Source of the DNA: Erwinia tracheiphila | GTDB taxonomy: Bacteria; Pseudomonadota; Gammaproteobacteria; Enterobacterales; Enterobacteriaceae | Assembly: GCF_021365465.1 (NCBI RefSeq) | Contig: NZ_CP089932.1 | Span: forward strand, 4,650,001-4,714,000 | Direction: 5' to 3' | DNA length: 64,000 bases | Part shown: positions 31,124 to 40,221 of the stretch, piece after piece | How positions within the stretch are numbered: position 1 is the stretch's first letter | Layout of the letters: each line of letters starts with the position of its first letter | Made by a program: the position numbers and the translations under genes | Notes under the pieces: generated by a model | Seen by the model: the letters and a program-made list of their open reading frames with translations, nothing else | Database searches by the model: none | What the model was told of the DNA's origin: nothing

Positions 31124-32024
31124 GCTGCCTCATCAACCATGTAAAGGCATCTTCCAGATTCGTTGCAACGTTGCTGCAAGCGTACTGATCAGAGACCACC
31201 TGAGAAAAAATCCTCTGCAACTCCTTTTCATCACGCACAGTAACATAAAGCGCATTGCCAAAAATTACCGTTTGTTCAATCGCAGGAAAATGTTGCAGCT
31301 TGCTTTCAAGTGCGCTTAATCCCTTTCCGCAAACACGTACGGTAGTCAACTGCTGCGCCTGGATGATTGACTCAATGGTTCCATTCGCCAGAAGTCTACC
31401 GCTGGAGAGATAAGCCACTTTATGACAACGTTCGGCTTCATCCATATAGTGGGTGCTAACCAGGATAGAGATTCCTTTGTCTGAGAGCTGGTGCAGGGTT
31501 TGCCAGAATTCACGCCGTGCTTTTGGATCAACACCCGCAGTCGGCTCATCCAGAAATACGACCTCTGGCTGATGAAGCAGGCAGGCTGCCAAAGCCATTC
31601 TTTGCTTCCATCCTCCTGATAGTTCACGCGCCAACTGATGCTGTCGTGACAACAGCCCCAAACCATCAAGCGTTTGTTCTACCTGTTTCTGGCGATGTTG
31701 CAGGCCATGAAGCCGGGCAAAGAATAATAAATTTTCGCGAATACTCAGATTGCCCCACATTGAAAAGTGCTGAGTCATGTAGCCAATTCGTTTTTTTATC
31801 GCTTCACGCTGGGTAAAAATATCCATTCCCAGACACTGTCCGCTACCTGCATCTGGCGTTATCAGACCGCACATCATTCTGATAGAGGTGGTTTTTCCGC
31901 TACCATTTGGACCAAGGAAACCATAAATTTCCCCTTTTTGGATTTTTAGAGAGAAATCTTTAACGGCATGGCGACTGGCGAAGTGCTTATTAAGACCTTT
32001 TACATCAATGCAAAACTGAGTCAT
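31113..32024 (-). CDS. ABC transporter ATP-binding protein
   Basis: A 303-residue ATPase with Walker A GPNGSGKTT (residues ~37-45), signature LSGGWKQRMALA, Walker B VVFLDEPT and switch His in STHYMDEAE. It resembles single-domain YbhF/DrrA-type exporters. It overlaps the upstream adaptor gene by 20 bp and the permease by 11 bp, so all are co-translated. Confidence 0.92.
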   Translation of the reverse strand: MTQFCIDVKGLNKHFASRHAVKDFSLKIQKGEIYGFLGPNGSGKTTSIRMMCGLITPDAGSGQCLGMDIFTQREAIKKRIGYMTQHFSMWGNLSIRENLLFFARLHGLQHRQKQVEQTLDGLGLLSRQHQLARELSGGWKQRMALAACLLHQPEVVFLDEPTAGVDPKARREFWQTLHQLSDKGISILVSTHYMDEAERCHKVAYLSSGRLLANGTIESIIQAQQLTTVRVCGKGLSALESKLQHFPAIEQTVIFGNALYVTVRDEKELQRIFSQVVSDQYACSNVATNLEDAFTWLMRQHDD

Positions 32025-33012
32025 CGGTAACGATCTCCACTCTCATCGGCAAACCCGGCTTTACCAGACTTGCTTGCTGTGTTTTTTCAGGTACGGCTTC
32101 CACCATAAACAGCAGTTTTTCCCGACGCTTGCTGCTGTAAATGACCGGCGGACTGTATTCAGCTTGCGGGCTGATGTAATTGAGTAAGCAGGGTACATAC
32201 CCAGAGTAGCCGTCAAAATAAATTCTGACCTTCATGCCAGTTCTGAGCACGCCAACTACTTTTTCCGGTACGAAAAAACGCACTTTCACGTTTCCTTCAG
32301 GTAATAAACTGACTATTGGTCGCCCGGCTAGTGGCCGTTCTCCGGGACGATACAGAATGTCAAAAACCTTTGCGTCCTGAGGAGATACGATTTCTAATTG
32401 TCGGATATCCCAGTCGGCTTTATCACGTTGCACTCTTGCAGACTCAACGATCGCTTGCTGACGGTGAATTTCAGCCTCGCGGGCGGGTAGCTTTTTAGCC
32501 TCAAGCTGATGAAACAGTTCATCGACCTGTGCACGCTTCTGGGCATAATCTTCTCTGGCATTCTCCCATTCTGTTGCAGAAATGACTTTGGTGCGAAAAA
32601 GCGCCTGATACCTCTCAAGCTGCCTTTGTGCATGCTCGGCCACTGACCGGGCTTTCTGCAGCTGTGAATGGATAATATTGAGTTCTGCGGGACGCTCACC
32701 AGACTGCAGGTTACGCAATGTCGCGACTTCGGCCAGATAGTTCTTTTCCGCTTTTTCCAGGGCATTTTCAGCGGTAAACCGCTCCATTTTCACCAGTAAC
32801 TGCCCGGCTTTCACCCTGTCTCCTTTGTTAATCAGTAATGTGTCTATTTTTGCCGTTTCATTGGCGGCAAGATAGACAAAGTCGCCATATGAATATCCTT
32901 GATAAATTAAAGCACTACTATTATCACATGCTGTTAATCCCAATAAAAAAGGCAATAAATAATATTTTGGTCTTATTATATTTTTGAAAAATAATGCGGA
33001 AGTCGTATTCAC
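32005..33012 (-). CDS. HlyD/YbhG-family periplasmic adaptor, predicted lipoprotein
   Basis: A 335-residue membrane-fusion protein. The N-terminus YLLPFLLGLTAC is a signal with lipobox LTAC, so it should be lipid-anchored after cleavage at Cys ~29. A biotinyl-lipoyl-like half-motif (INKGDRVKAGQLLVKME) is followed by two long coiled-coil helices (~80-200) and the second half-motif with VRFFVPEKVVGVLRTGMKV. It overlaps the acyltransferase gene by 4 bp (ATGA). Confidence 0.88.
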   Translation of the reverse strand: MNTTSALFFKNIIRPKYYLLPFLLGLTACDNSSALIYQGYSYGDFVYLAANETAKIDTLLINKGDRVKAGQLLVKMERFTAENALEKAEKNYLAEVATLRNLQSGERPAELNIIHSQLQKARSVAEHAQRQLERYQALFRTKVISATEWENAREDYAQKRAQVDELFHQLEAKKLPAREAEIHRQQAIVESARVQRDKADWDIRQLEIVSPQDAKVFDILYRPGERPLAGRPIVSLLPEGNVKVRFFVPEKVVGVLRTGMKVRIYFDGYSGYVPCLLNYISPQAEYSPPVIYSSKRREKLLFMVEAVPEKTQQASLVKPGLPMRVEIVTDDSVLH

Positions 33013-34751
33013 TCTTTCTTATCATCCCTGATTTTTTTTAAATAATGGTATTGATACATGCTCTTTAACGTTGCGATCCTGGATAAATTCAGCCCTGCTA
33101 CGGAGTTAAAATCGTCATCCTTGATAAAACAGAGAAACGTTGATCCGCCCTGCTTAAACCATTTCGCAGACTGTTTGTAAGGCCATGGCAATTCACAGCC
33201 TGAATCTCTGAGCTTTTTATTCAGCAACATCCATTCTTTTTCGTAATCCTTGCCTTCGAATAAATCAGATATCTGTTTTTCGTCAACAAAGAACTTTCTG
33301 TTGTGTGAAAAAGTCTGCGTACCTTCTGCGGAAAACCAGGTGGTGTAAAAAGCAACGATAAGTTGTTTATTTTCTCTTGAGAATTGTCCTGGAATGGATA
33401 ATACACCAAGTAAATTTTCAGCCTGTGGAAAGCGTTGAATATAACTAAATATACCTTTCCATAAGGCATCCAGAGCATTGCTCTTTTGATAATGTTGCTG
33501 AATAAAACCACGCCCTACTTCAATACTTTTTTTAATCTGCGGGATGACATCATTTGGGTAGCGGAACAAATGGTAGCTGTAAAGACCGTCTATACCTCTT
33601 GTGGCCCATTGCTCTGCAACCGGGATCAGCCGATAGGCTCCCACAATCTCAAGTTCATCCGGGTCCCACAGTACAATGTGATGATAATCGCGATCAAAGC
33701 AGTCAGTATCACTACGACGCCCTGTTCCTGCTCCAATAGCACGGTAACAAATTTCCCGGAGTCGGCCCAACTCATGAATAACAGGCGACCAGCCTTCTCC
33801 CTGATACCGATAAAGAAACACCTGTTTTCCATCACTGAGTCTTTCCAGCAGTTCGCTTCGACTGAAAGCCAGCAGAAGTTGTTGTCTGGATACGGGTCTG
33901 GTCAGGGGAGGATAGCTGGGGAATAATTCAGACTTATTTCTGGAAACACCGAATAAGTGCTTCTGTAGCATCAATGCAGTCGCAGCATAATCTTTCTTAT
34001 CTACTTCTGTTTGCTGCAAAAACACCTGTGGGCATATTTTAAGGCACATCCTGCGCCCCTGGTGACGAGCAATTTCACGAAAAATCATTAGATTAGAAAG
34101 TGGTCGCCAGATCGATGCTGTTAAATAGTACCAGAAACTGTTTCTACCTTTTATAAAGACCGGAACCAGTGCAGCCTTATGTTTTATCGCAAGCCTGACA
34201 AACCCCTCCTGCCAACGGGACTCTCTAAGGCCACCAAGGGTGAGGCTGGCAAGACGCCCCGCCGGGCAGATAATCAGAACCCCACCCATCATCAGGTGAT
34301 GATTCATTTCTTTTAATTGGCTGTGTCCCATCTTTCCCTGCATATTTCGGATCCCAATAGTGATCTCACTGGCCTCAGGAAAGGTCACTTTCAGAACATG
34401 ATTCGCCACAATCTTAATATCCTTTCTGACCCTGGCAACCGTATTTATTAACGCCAGCCCATCCATGACGGAAGGATGGTTTGATATTATAATTGCAGGC
34501 CCTTTTACCGGAATATTGTCAAAATCTCCATGATGTGCTTTACAACTAATTTGCAGTGCCTCTAATACAGATTCGGTCCAGGAAACTCCCCAATTACCAG
34601 ATGACTTCATTAATATTGAGGATAGTTTTTTTTCACCTATGAGCCATACAATAAAATTTCTTGTTCTTTCTGAAAACGATTTTCCCGGAAAAAACTCTTC
34701 AATTATCTTGCCTGAATTATCCATATACCTACCCCAACTCTTTCCTATCAT
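33009..34751 (-). CDS. bifunctional PlsC-like/GNAT lipid acyltransferase (OlsF-like candidate)
   Basis: A 580-residue cytoplasmic or membrane-associated protein made of two acyltransferase units. The N-terminal half has a PlsC-type domain with NHPSVMDG (an HX4D catalytic motif, ~residues 91-98) and the phosphate-binding-like ICPAGRLAS. The C-terminal half (~330-580) resembles the N-acyltransferase (OlsB/GNAT) fold with VGAYRLIPVAE and IEVGRGFIQ. This layout resembles OlsF of Serratia, which makes ornithine lipids; the assignment is inference. First gene of an overlapping four-gene operon with an ABC exporter, in AT-rich DNA. A start at MDNSGK (ten codons in) is also possible. Confidence 0.75.
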   Translation of the reverse strand: MIGKSWGRYMDNSGKIIEEFFPGKSFSERTRNFIVWLIGEKKLSSILMKSSGNWGVSWTESVLEALQISCKAHHGDFDNIPVKGPAIIISNHPSVMDGLALINTVARVRKDIKIVANHVLKVTFPEASEITIGIRNMQGKMGHSQLKEMNHHLMMGGVLIICPAGRLASLTLGGLRESRWQEGFVRLAIKHKAALVPVFIKGRNSFWYYLTASIWRPLSNLMIFREIARHQGRRMCLKICPQVFLQQTEVDKKDYAATALMLQKHLFGVSRNKSELFPSYPPLTRPVSRQQLLLAFSRSELLERLSDGKQVFLYRYQGEGWSPVIHELGRLREICYRAIGAGTGRRSDTDCFDRDYHHIVLWDPDELEIVGAYRLIPVAEQWATRGIDGLYSYHLFRYPNDVIPQIKKSIEVGRGFIQQHYQKSNALDALWKGIFSYIQRFPQAENLLGVLSIPGQFSRENKQLIVAFYTTWFSAEGTQTFSHNRKFFVDEKQISDLFEGKDYEKEWMLLNKKLRDSGCELPWPYKQSAKWFKQGGSTFLCFIKDDDFNSVAGLNLSRIATLKSMYQYHYLKKIRDDKKE

Positions 34752-35158
34752 CAGTAAATTCTTGCTTCAGGAAAAAATAAAACCAACTTTCTCATCATAT
34801 CTCAGAATCAGAGAAAATAGCAAAGCAAGAAGAATACTATAATTTTTATATATATTTCCTTCTCAAGCTGAGATAGTATAATTTTAAGCAATAAACCTCA
34901 ATATTAAATGGTAAGAAAGATACAGAAATAATTATATGGAATTATTTGGTTTAAAATAAAGTGTTGTTTTCTTATTATTTGCCAACCAGCAATTCATTTA
35001 TTTTCTCTTTCATAATTTCCTTATAAGCGGAATAACATTTTTTCAGAATATCACTTCAACAAGATTGCGTCCTGCAGAGAGTTTTTCGGAGGCCTGTTAA
35101 GGTAGGAACTCTCTCGCTATAATTCAGATTTTCTTTCTCTCAAAAACGGGTATACACA
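34752..35158. other. AT-rich 407-bp divergent intergenic region
   Basis: Separates the acyltransferase operon (minus) from yicC (plus). It is strongly AT-rich through 35060 and returns to normal composition near yicC. A TATAAT at 35118-35123 lies 36 bp before the yicC start and is a plausible -10. No gene is seen. Confidence 0.5.
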
Positions 35159-36022
35159 ATGATCCGCAGTATGACTGCCTACGCACGACACGAAGTTAAA
35201 GATGAATGGGGCTGCGCTGCCTGGGAGCTCCGTTCTGTCAATCAGCGCTATTTGGAAAGTTACATCCGTTTGCCTGAGCAATTTCGTGGTTTGGAACCGG
35301 TGATCCGTGAGCGTATTCGTAATCGACTCACGCGAGGCAAAATCGAATGTAACCTGCGTTTTGATTGCAGTCCCCATGCACAAAGCAAACTGGTGCTGAA
35401 TGAAAAATTGGCAATTCAGCTGGTACAGGCCGCTAATTGGCTAAAAATGCAGAGTGATGAAGGAGAAATTAATCCAGTCGATATCTTACGCTGGCCTGGC
35501 GTGATGTCTGCGGAGGAGCACAACCTTGATCTGATATCGTCAGAATTGCTAAAAGCGCTTGATGTTGCTCTCGATAACTTTATCGCTTCCCGTGAGACGG
35601 AAGGTTTGGCGTTAAAAACGCTAATTGAACAACGACTTAAAGGTGTCAGTACCGAAGTGGAAAAAGTACGTTCACACATGCCCGACGTGTTGAAATGGCA
35701 ACGTGAGCGACTGATCAGTAAGTTCGAAGAAGTACAGGTGCAGTTGGACAGTAATCGTGTGGAACAAGAACTGATTATGTTGGCTCAACGTGTAGATGTC
35801 GCTGAAGAACTCGACCGTCTGACAGCACATGTGAAAGAGACTTATAACATTCTTAATAAGAATGAAGCCGTTGGACGTCGCCTTGACTTTATGATGCAAG
35901 AATTTAATCGTGAATCTAATACTCTTGCCTCAAAATCCATCAACGCTGACATTACCGCATCGGCAATTGAACTTAAGGTGCTGATTGAGCAAATGCGCGA
36001 GCAGATTCAAAATATCGAATAA
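35159..36022 (+). CDS. yicC: YicC family endoribonuclease/adaptor
   Basis: A 287-residue protein with the family N-terminus MIRSMTAYARHEV and the strongly conserved end FMMQEFNRESNTLASKSIN...IELKVLIEQMREQIQNIE. YicC proteins are described as endoribonucleases or adaptors that promote RNA (RyhB) degradation. The last codons and the terminator are duplicated at 38226-38303, showing use of the 3' end as an integration site; the gene itself is intact. Confidence 0.94.
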   Translation: MIRSMTAYARHEVKDEWGCAAWELRSVNQRYLESYIRLPEQFRGLEPVIRERIRNRLTRGKIECNLRFDCSPHAQSKLVLNEKLAIQLVQAANWLKMQSDEGEINPVDILRWPGVMSAEEHNLDLISSELLKALDVALDNFIASRETEGLALKTLIEQRLKGVSTEVEKVRSHMPDVLKWQRERLISKFEEVQVQLDSNRVEQELIMLAQRVDVAEELDRLTAHVKETYNILNKNEAVGRRLDFMMQEFNRESNTLASKSINADITASAIELKVLIEQMREQIQNIE

Positions 36023-36077
36023 TTTCCACCCCCATCCATGAATAATCATAAGCCCATGTTAAATGGGCTTTTTTATT
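36001..36077 (+). repeat. attL: attachment-site repeat, copy 1 (3' end of yicC plus terminator)
   Basis: Contains the yicC end (CAGATTCAAAATATCGAATAA) and the hairpin AAGCCCAT-GTTAA-ATGGGCTT followed by T-rich sequence (36050-36077), which is also the yicC terminator. A close copy lies at 38226-38304: the hairpin is identical and the yicC-end part is diverged but alignable. Downstream of each copy the sequence is also related (shared ACTAGTC and a CCCCAC-rich stretch) up to an integrase start. Confidence 0.75.
36050..36077 (+). terminator. yicC terminator
   Basis: Stem AAGCCCAT/ATGGGCTT with loop GTTAA followed by TTTTTATT, 28 bp after the yicC stop. Confidence 0.85.
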
Positions 36078-36262
36078 GAATTCACTTTCCAGTGATGAAC
36101 ATAATTCTCCACCAAAATCCACAATTTTGTGGAGAGTGGATTGGTGAGTAGTTTCCATTTACTAGTCAAAGTGCATGAGTTATAAGTAACCACTCCCCAC
36201 CGCAAATAGTAACTCTTTTTACACTAAGGGTTATCTCAATTCGAAGGATTCATTTATGGGTT

Positions 36263-36502
36263 TGACCTGCTCCCCGTTGATTAATACAGCGCGATGTTAG
36301 TAATGTCTTCATAAGTCACATGAGGACATCCCCATGAAGAAGCGATTTTCCGACGAACAGATCATCAGTATTCTCCGCGAGGCCGAAGCCGGGGTTTCGG
36401 CCCGGGAACTCTGCCGCAAGCATGCTGGCGAAACGGGAAACATGAAGAAAAACCAACCGACATTACTAACTGAAGGCTGTATCTAATACTGGGGGCAGGT
36501 CA
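36263..36502 (+). mobile_element. 240-bp MITE-like internal deletion derivative of the local IS3 element
   Basis: Both ends match the full IS3 copy at 39001-40221: it begins TGACCTGCTCCCCGTTG and ends GGGGGCAGGTCA. Inside, the start of orfA (36334, [20 protein letters not shown]) joins directly to the last codons of orfB ([19 protein letters not shown]) at AGCATGCT, an 8-bp palindrome present at both deletion edges in the full element. A 50-codon fused frame remains (36334-36486). It interrupts the first island's integrase right after its ATG. No clear target duplication. Confidence 0.85.
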
Positions 36503-36762
36503 ATGATACCTTCTCATTTTACACTACAACTTCAACTAATATTCAAGCATCACAAGATCAAGGCATAATTCGCAATACCTGATTTTCACTTAAGTAACAA
36601 AAACACCAAAATTTTTTATAGTTCTGACTTATTGCTATCAACCTAACTTATTGATTATAAGCACAATTCAATTCTTTAACTTCCAATTCCTCATCAGGAA
36701 GTTTATGATTATACGGCTCTGATTACATTATCACCTTCAATGATATCATCTGTAAAAATGTA
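36503..36762. other. AT-rich spacer upstream of the DUF3289 gene
   Basis: About 260 bp of AT-rich DNA without a gene. It should hold the promoter for the DUF3289-DUF943 pair; no strong consensus seen. Confidence 0.4.
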
Positions 36763-36807
36763 ATGAGTGTGGATTTTCAGTCTGAATCATTTCACAAGGA
36801 AATTATT

Positions 36808-37620
36808 ATGTCAGCATTGAAGTTCCCCTTTACCGTTTATCAGACACGGCACAGGTTTAATGATTACAGCACTGATGATATGAAGTGTGGAGATCTTAGT
36901 GAAAAGCAACTAAGAAGCGATTTGGGTTTGGATGATGTTTCTGATGTCGTTGACCCCTGGACTGGAAAAGAAGTATCTATATTCAACTCCTTCCGTGATA
37001 CCCGTCCAAAATCCAAAACAGAAATGGCTGAACTGCTTTTCAATGAGTTTCTTCGTGTTTCAATGCCTGCATATTATCTTGGACATCACCAAATATTCAA
37101 CAATCTCGTAAAGCATCTTTATCACGGGAATGGGAAAAGTTATTCCAGCCCTTTTCTTGATACTGCATATAAGGATTTAATTATTAGTGGGCAAACATCT
37201 CCACTCTCCCCACTTATAGTAATTAAGTCTTCATTAGATAAGATCATAGCTACCGGACAAAAAGGTTTATCAGATTCAGATATAGATTTAATAACACAAG
37301 CTATAAGAAATTCAATACTTCCTAAGTTCAATAGATGGGCTGATAGTTTCAATGGATTAGGAATGTCGATACATGATATTCATGCTACAAACATACAGAT
37401 AAGTCAACTCGATATAGCTGATAATGGTTATGTCGCAAAAATAAAATTTACAGGGCAAGACCATTTCGGTCTCGATAAAACTGACATCATGAATCCCAAA
37501 TTTCATTTTATTAGAGCCTTTCGTATTTGGTTTGTTCTTCAAAGATGGGAACAATTTGCTTTCAAGCCTTTTTTAACCAAAATGAAAGCAGAGTTTGAAA
37601 TAAATACCAGGAGAAATTAA
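36808..37620 (+). CDS. DUF3289 family protein
   Basis: A 270-residue protein from ATG 36808 (MSALKFPFTVYQTRH; an in-frame ATG at 36763 would add 15). Family features are FNDYSTDDMKCGDLSEKQL near the N-terminus, the middle LLFNEFLRVSM and the C-terminal ADSFNGLGMSIHDI ... QDHFGLDKTDI ... FRIWFVLQRWEQFAFKPFLTKM. No signal peptide or catalytic motif is evident. Its stop overlaps the start of a DUF943 gene, an association seen repeatedly in enterobacteria, sometimes near type VI loci. AT-rich cargo of the yicC island. Function unknown. Confidence 0.78.
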   Translation: MSALKFPFTVYQTRHRFNDYSTDDMKCGDLSEKQLRSDLGLDDVSDVVDPWTGKEVSIFNSFRDTRPKSKTEMAELLFNEFLRVSMPAYYLGHHQIFNNLVKHLYHGNGKSYSSPFLDTAYKDLIISGQTSPLSPLIVIKSSLDKIIATGQKGLSDSDIDLITQAIRNSILPKFNRWADSFNGLGMSIHDIHATNIQISQLDIADNGYVAKIKFTGQDHFGLDKTDIMNPKFHFIRAFRIWFVLQRWEQFAFKPFLTKMKAEFEINTRRN

Positions 37621-38099
37621 TGAGACTCAAAAATATTATAGTTTTTATTGTAGCATTGGCAATGTTAGCATTATTTTATGTTAGCTTCTTTAATTCTCCA
37701 AAAGTGCTTGCAATTCATGGTTCTGATACCAGCAAAGATTTTTTAGTTAAAAACATTCCCTTCTCTGATAGTGATAAAATAAAATGGTGGGATAACAATC
37801 GAGTCAAAACCATTTCTTCCCGTGAAACTTACAATGTTTCAATCTGGAACTCTGATGGTAAGTATCAAAAGCTCGCTCCTAAGAACTCAGGTGCTTTTCC
37901 AGACCACGACACTGACTACTTACTATGCTTTGATGACATGAAAACAGATGAGAATTGTATAGACAAGTCAAACTGGATCATGGACATCACTAAAACAAAA
38001 GATGGATACACTTACTACCGATTTGATGGCGAGTCTTACTATCGAAAACCTTCTGGTGAACTGGTCAAAGGTGAACGATTTACGACAACCATTAAGTGA
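37620..38099 (+). CDS. DUF943 family membrane-anchored protein
   Basis: A 159-residue protein with an N-terminal membrane anchor (IIVFIVALAMLALFYVSFF, residues 5-23) and an extracytoplasmic domain with IPFSDSDKIKWWDNN, YNVSIWNSDG and LLCFDDMKTDENCIDK, the DUF943 pattern. It starts on the last base of the DUF3289 gene (one-base overlap), so the two are co-translated. A small periplasmic partner of a cytoplasmic protein is the form expected of an immunity protein, but that is speculative. Confidence 0.75.
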   Translation: MRLKNIIVFIVALAMLALFYVSFFNSPKVLAIHGSDTSKDFLVKNIPFSDSDKIKWWDNNRVKTISSRETYNVSIWNSDGKYQKLAPKNSGAFPDHDTDYLLCFDDMKTDENCIDKSNWIMDITKTKDGYTYYRFDGESYYRKPSGELVKGERFTTTIK

Positions 38100-38225
38100 G
38101 CATGTTAGCCGACCAGCTTGTAGTGGTGCTCACTGGAGAGTGGTTTGGTGAGTAAAATCAAAAAATATACCAAGAAATAACTCAATTCATTGATCTATAT
38201 GATTAATTTTAAACAATTCAACTTT

Positions 38226-38304
38226 CAGATCCAAAAACATCGAATAAATTCTTTCAACGTCCAAATAAATACACAAGCCCATGTTAAATGGGCTTTTTTA
38301 TTTG
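38226..38304 (+). repeat. attachment-site repeat, copy 2
   Basis: Carries a variant of the yicC 3' end (CAGATCCAAAAACATCGAATAA) and the identical AAGCCCAT-GTTAA-ATGGGCTT hairpin (38275-38303). It lies between the DUF943 gene and a second integrase region, so it may be the junction between two tandem islands. Confidence 0.75.
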
Positions 38305-38450
38305 AAAGATAGTCTATTGAAGACTACTTAGGTTTATCAAAAACCACCAGAAAATGGGGAGCAAAACGGGGAGTGTTTTTGCTTTACTAGTCTCATCTGC
38401 CAGTTTATAACCATATACCCCCCACAACGATTTTTCATCAGGATAGGTAT

Positions 38451-39000
38451 ATGGCATCACTTACAGTCAGGACGGTTCAGGCTCTCATCAAAGCAGGAGA
38501 GGCTGGGAAGTTTGGAGATGGGCGAGGCCTGTATCTGAAAGTCCCACCAAAAGGTGAGGCATACTGGATGCTTCGATATACAATCCACTCCAGAGACGAG
38601 AAATTACTCTTGGTAAGGTATCTCTCCTGTCCCTGTCCGAAGCACGTAGTCTCGCTGAAGATACCCGAAGAAAAGTCGCCACAGGGGATGATCCTATTTC
38701 TGAGAGAAAACTCAATAGCCCTAAGCAACTGACCACAGTAGATGGACTGTTTGAAGACTGGCACAAAGACCTCGTTAAACGATTAAAACATCCTCACATA
38801 CCTGAACGGGTTTACCGGAAAGATATTGCCCCTACTATAGGTAGACTTGCTTTGGTGAAAGTTAACCCCCTCGATGTTCGCTCTATCCTGCAAAAAATTA
38901 CAGATAGCGGAAGGCCAACAATTTCAAATGATGCCCTGCTCTACATGAAGCAACTCTTCGACCATGCAATCAAGCTTGGATTATTGTTAAACAATCCAGC
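38451..39000 (+). pseudogene. int: P4-type tyrosine integrase, frameshifted and truncated by an IS
   Basis: The start MASLTVRTVQALIKAGEAGKFGDGRGLYLKV is the DUF4102 arm-binding domain of P4-type integrases. Near 38596 the frame changes (the next reads REITLGKVSLLSLSEARSLAEDTRRKVATGDDP). The reading then continues through the core-binding domain (RLALVKVNPLDVRSIL, LLYMKQLFDHAIKLGLLLNNPAD) and is cut at 39000 by the IS3 element. The whole catalytic domain with the R-H-R-Y residues is missing. Confidence 0.88.
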
Positions 39001-39029
39001 TGACCTGCCCCCAGTATTAGATACAACCT

Positions 39030-39863
39030 TCAGTTAGTAATGTCGGTTGGTTTTTCTTCATGTTTCCCGTTTCGCCAGCATGCTGCAAATTCAAGCGGCG
39101 TCTGGTAATTCAGCGATGAATGAGGTCTGGACTCGTTATAATCCTGCCGCCAGTCATTAATGATTTTCCGGGCATGAAGAATATCGCTGAACCAGTGCTC
39201 ATTCAGGCATTCATCCCGAAAGCGTCCGTTAAAACTCTCAATAAATCCGTTCTGTGTTGGCTTACCCGGCTGGATAAGTCGCAGTTCTACACCATGCTCA
39301 AAAGCCCACTGTTCGAGCGCACAGCAGGTAAATTCCGGGCCCTGATCGGTTCTTATCGTTGCCGGATAGCCGCGAAACAGCGCGAGGCCGTCCAGAATAC
39401 GTGCGACCTGAACGCCTGAAATACCGAAAGCGGCGGTGATCGTCAGACACTCCTTCGTGAAATCATCCACGCAGGTCAGGCACTTAATCCGGCGGCCGCT
39501 GGCAAGTGCATCCATGACAAAATCCATCGACCATGTCAGGTTCGGCGCATCCGGGCGGAGAAGCGGAAGCCGCTCAGTCGCCAGACCCTTACGGCGTCGC
39601 CTGCGTTTTACACCCAGACCGTTAAGGTGATAGATGCGGTAAACCCTCTTGTGGTTGACGTGAAGGCCCTCCCGACGCAATAACTGCCAGATACGCCGGT
39701 AACCAAATCGGCGACGTTCAAGTGCCAGCTCTGTGATACGCAGAGATAGTTGCGCGTCAGCAGCCGGACGCTGAACCGAATAACGGCAGGTTGAAAGGGA
39801 CAGACCGGCCAGCCTGCAGGCACGACGTTGCGACAGACCCGTTATCTCACACATGACTTCCAC
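39030..39863 (-). CDS. IS3-family transposase OrfB (rve integrase domain)
   Basis: A 277-residue catalytic protein with an N-terminal HTH_21 region ([28 protein letters not shown]) and DDE motif: [19 protein letters not shown] and the Glu in [17 protein letters not shown]. Expressed with orfA, probably as a frameshift fusion. Intact. Confidence 0.92.
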   Translation of the reverse strand: MEVMCEITGLSQRRACRLAGLSLSTCRYSVQRPAADAQLSLRITELALERRRFGYRRIWQLLRREGLHVNHKRVYRIYHLNGLGVKRRRRRKGLATERLPLLRPDAPNLTWSMDFVMDALASGRRIKCLTCVDDFTKECLTITAAFGISGVQVARILDGLALFRGYPATIRTDQGPEFTCCALEQWAFEHGVELRLIQPGKPTQNGFIESFNGRFRDECLNEHWFSDILHARKIINDWRQDYNESRPHSSLNYQTPLEFAACWRNGKHEEKPTDITN

Positions 39864-39886
39864 GGCTTCCCGCTTCTGGTCTGTCG

Positions 39887-40150
39887 TCAGAACTTTCGGC
39901 CCAGAGCCACCTTAAGCGCCTCCTTATCCAGCATGGCTTCAGCGAGCAGCTTCTTGAGGCGGGCGTTCTCCTCTTCAAGTGACTTGAGCCGCTTCACTTC
40001 GGGGACTTCCATGCCGCCAAACTTCTTGCGCCCGGTGTAGAAGGTAGCGTCTGAAATAGCATGCTTGCGGCAGAGTTCCCGGGCCGAAACCCCGGCTTCG
40101 GCCTCGCGGAGAATACTGATGATCTGTTCGTCGGAAAATCGCTTCTTCAT
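39887..40150 (-). CDS. IS3-family transposase OrfA (helix-turn-helix)
   Basis: An 87-residue HTH protein: [38 protein letters not shown]..., followed by a leucine-zipper-like coiled coil ([20 protein letters not shown]). Typical of OrfA of IS3-family elements. Intact. Confidence 0.92.
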   Translation of the reverse strand: MKKRFSDEQIISILREAEAGVSARELCRKHAISDATFYTGRKKFGGMEVPEVKRLKSLEEENARLKKLLAEAMLDKEALKVALGRKF

Positions 40151-40221
40151 GGGGATGTCCTCATGTGACTTATGAAGACATTACTAACATCGCGCTGTAT
40201 TAATCAACGGGGAGCAGGTCA

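Larger units (their letters stand above)
39001..40221 (-). mobile_element. complete IS3-family insertion sequence
   Basis: A 1,221-bp element with ends TGACCTGCCCCCAGT (left) and TGACCTGCTCCCCGT (reverse complement of right). Both ends also share TTAGTAATGTC internally. It encodes orfA and orfB on the minus strand. No matching target duplication is seen (left flank ...CCAGC, right flank GCCAT...), and the integrase on its left does not resume on the right. This suggests an IS-mediated deletion or recombination between two copies. Confidence 0.9.
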
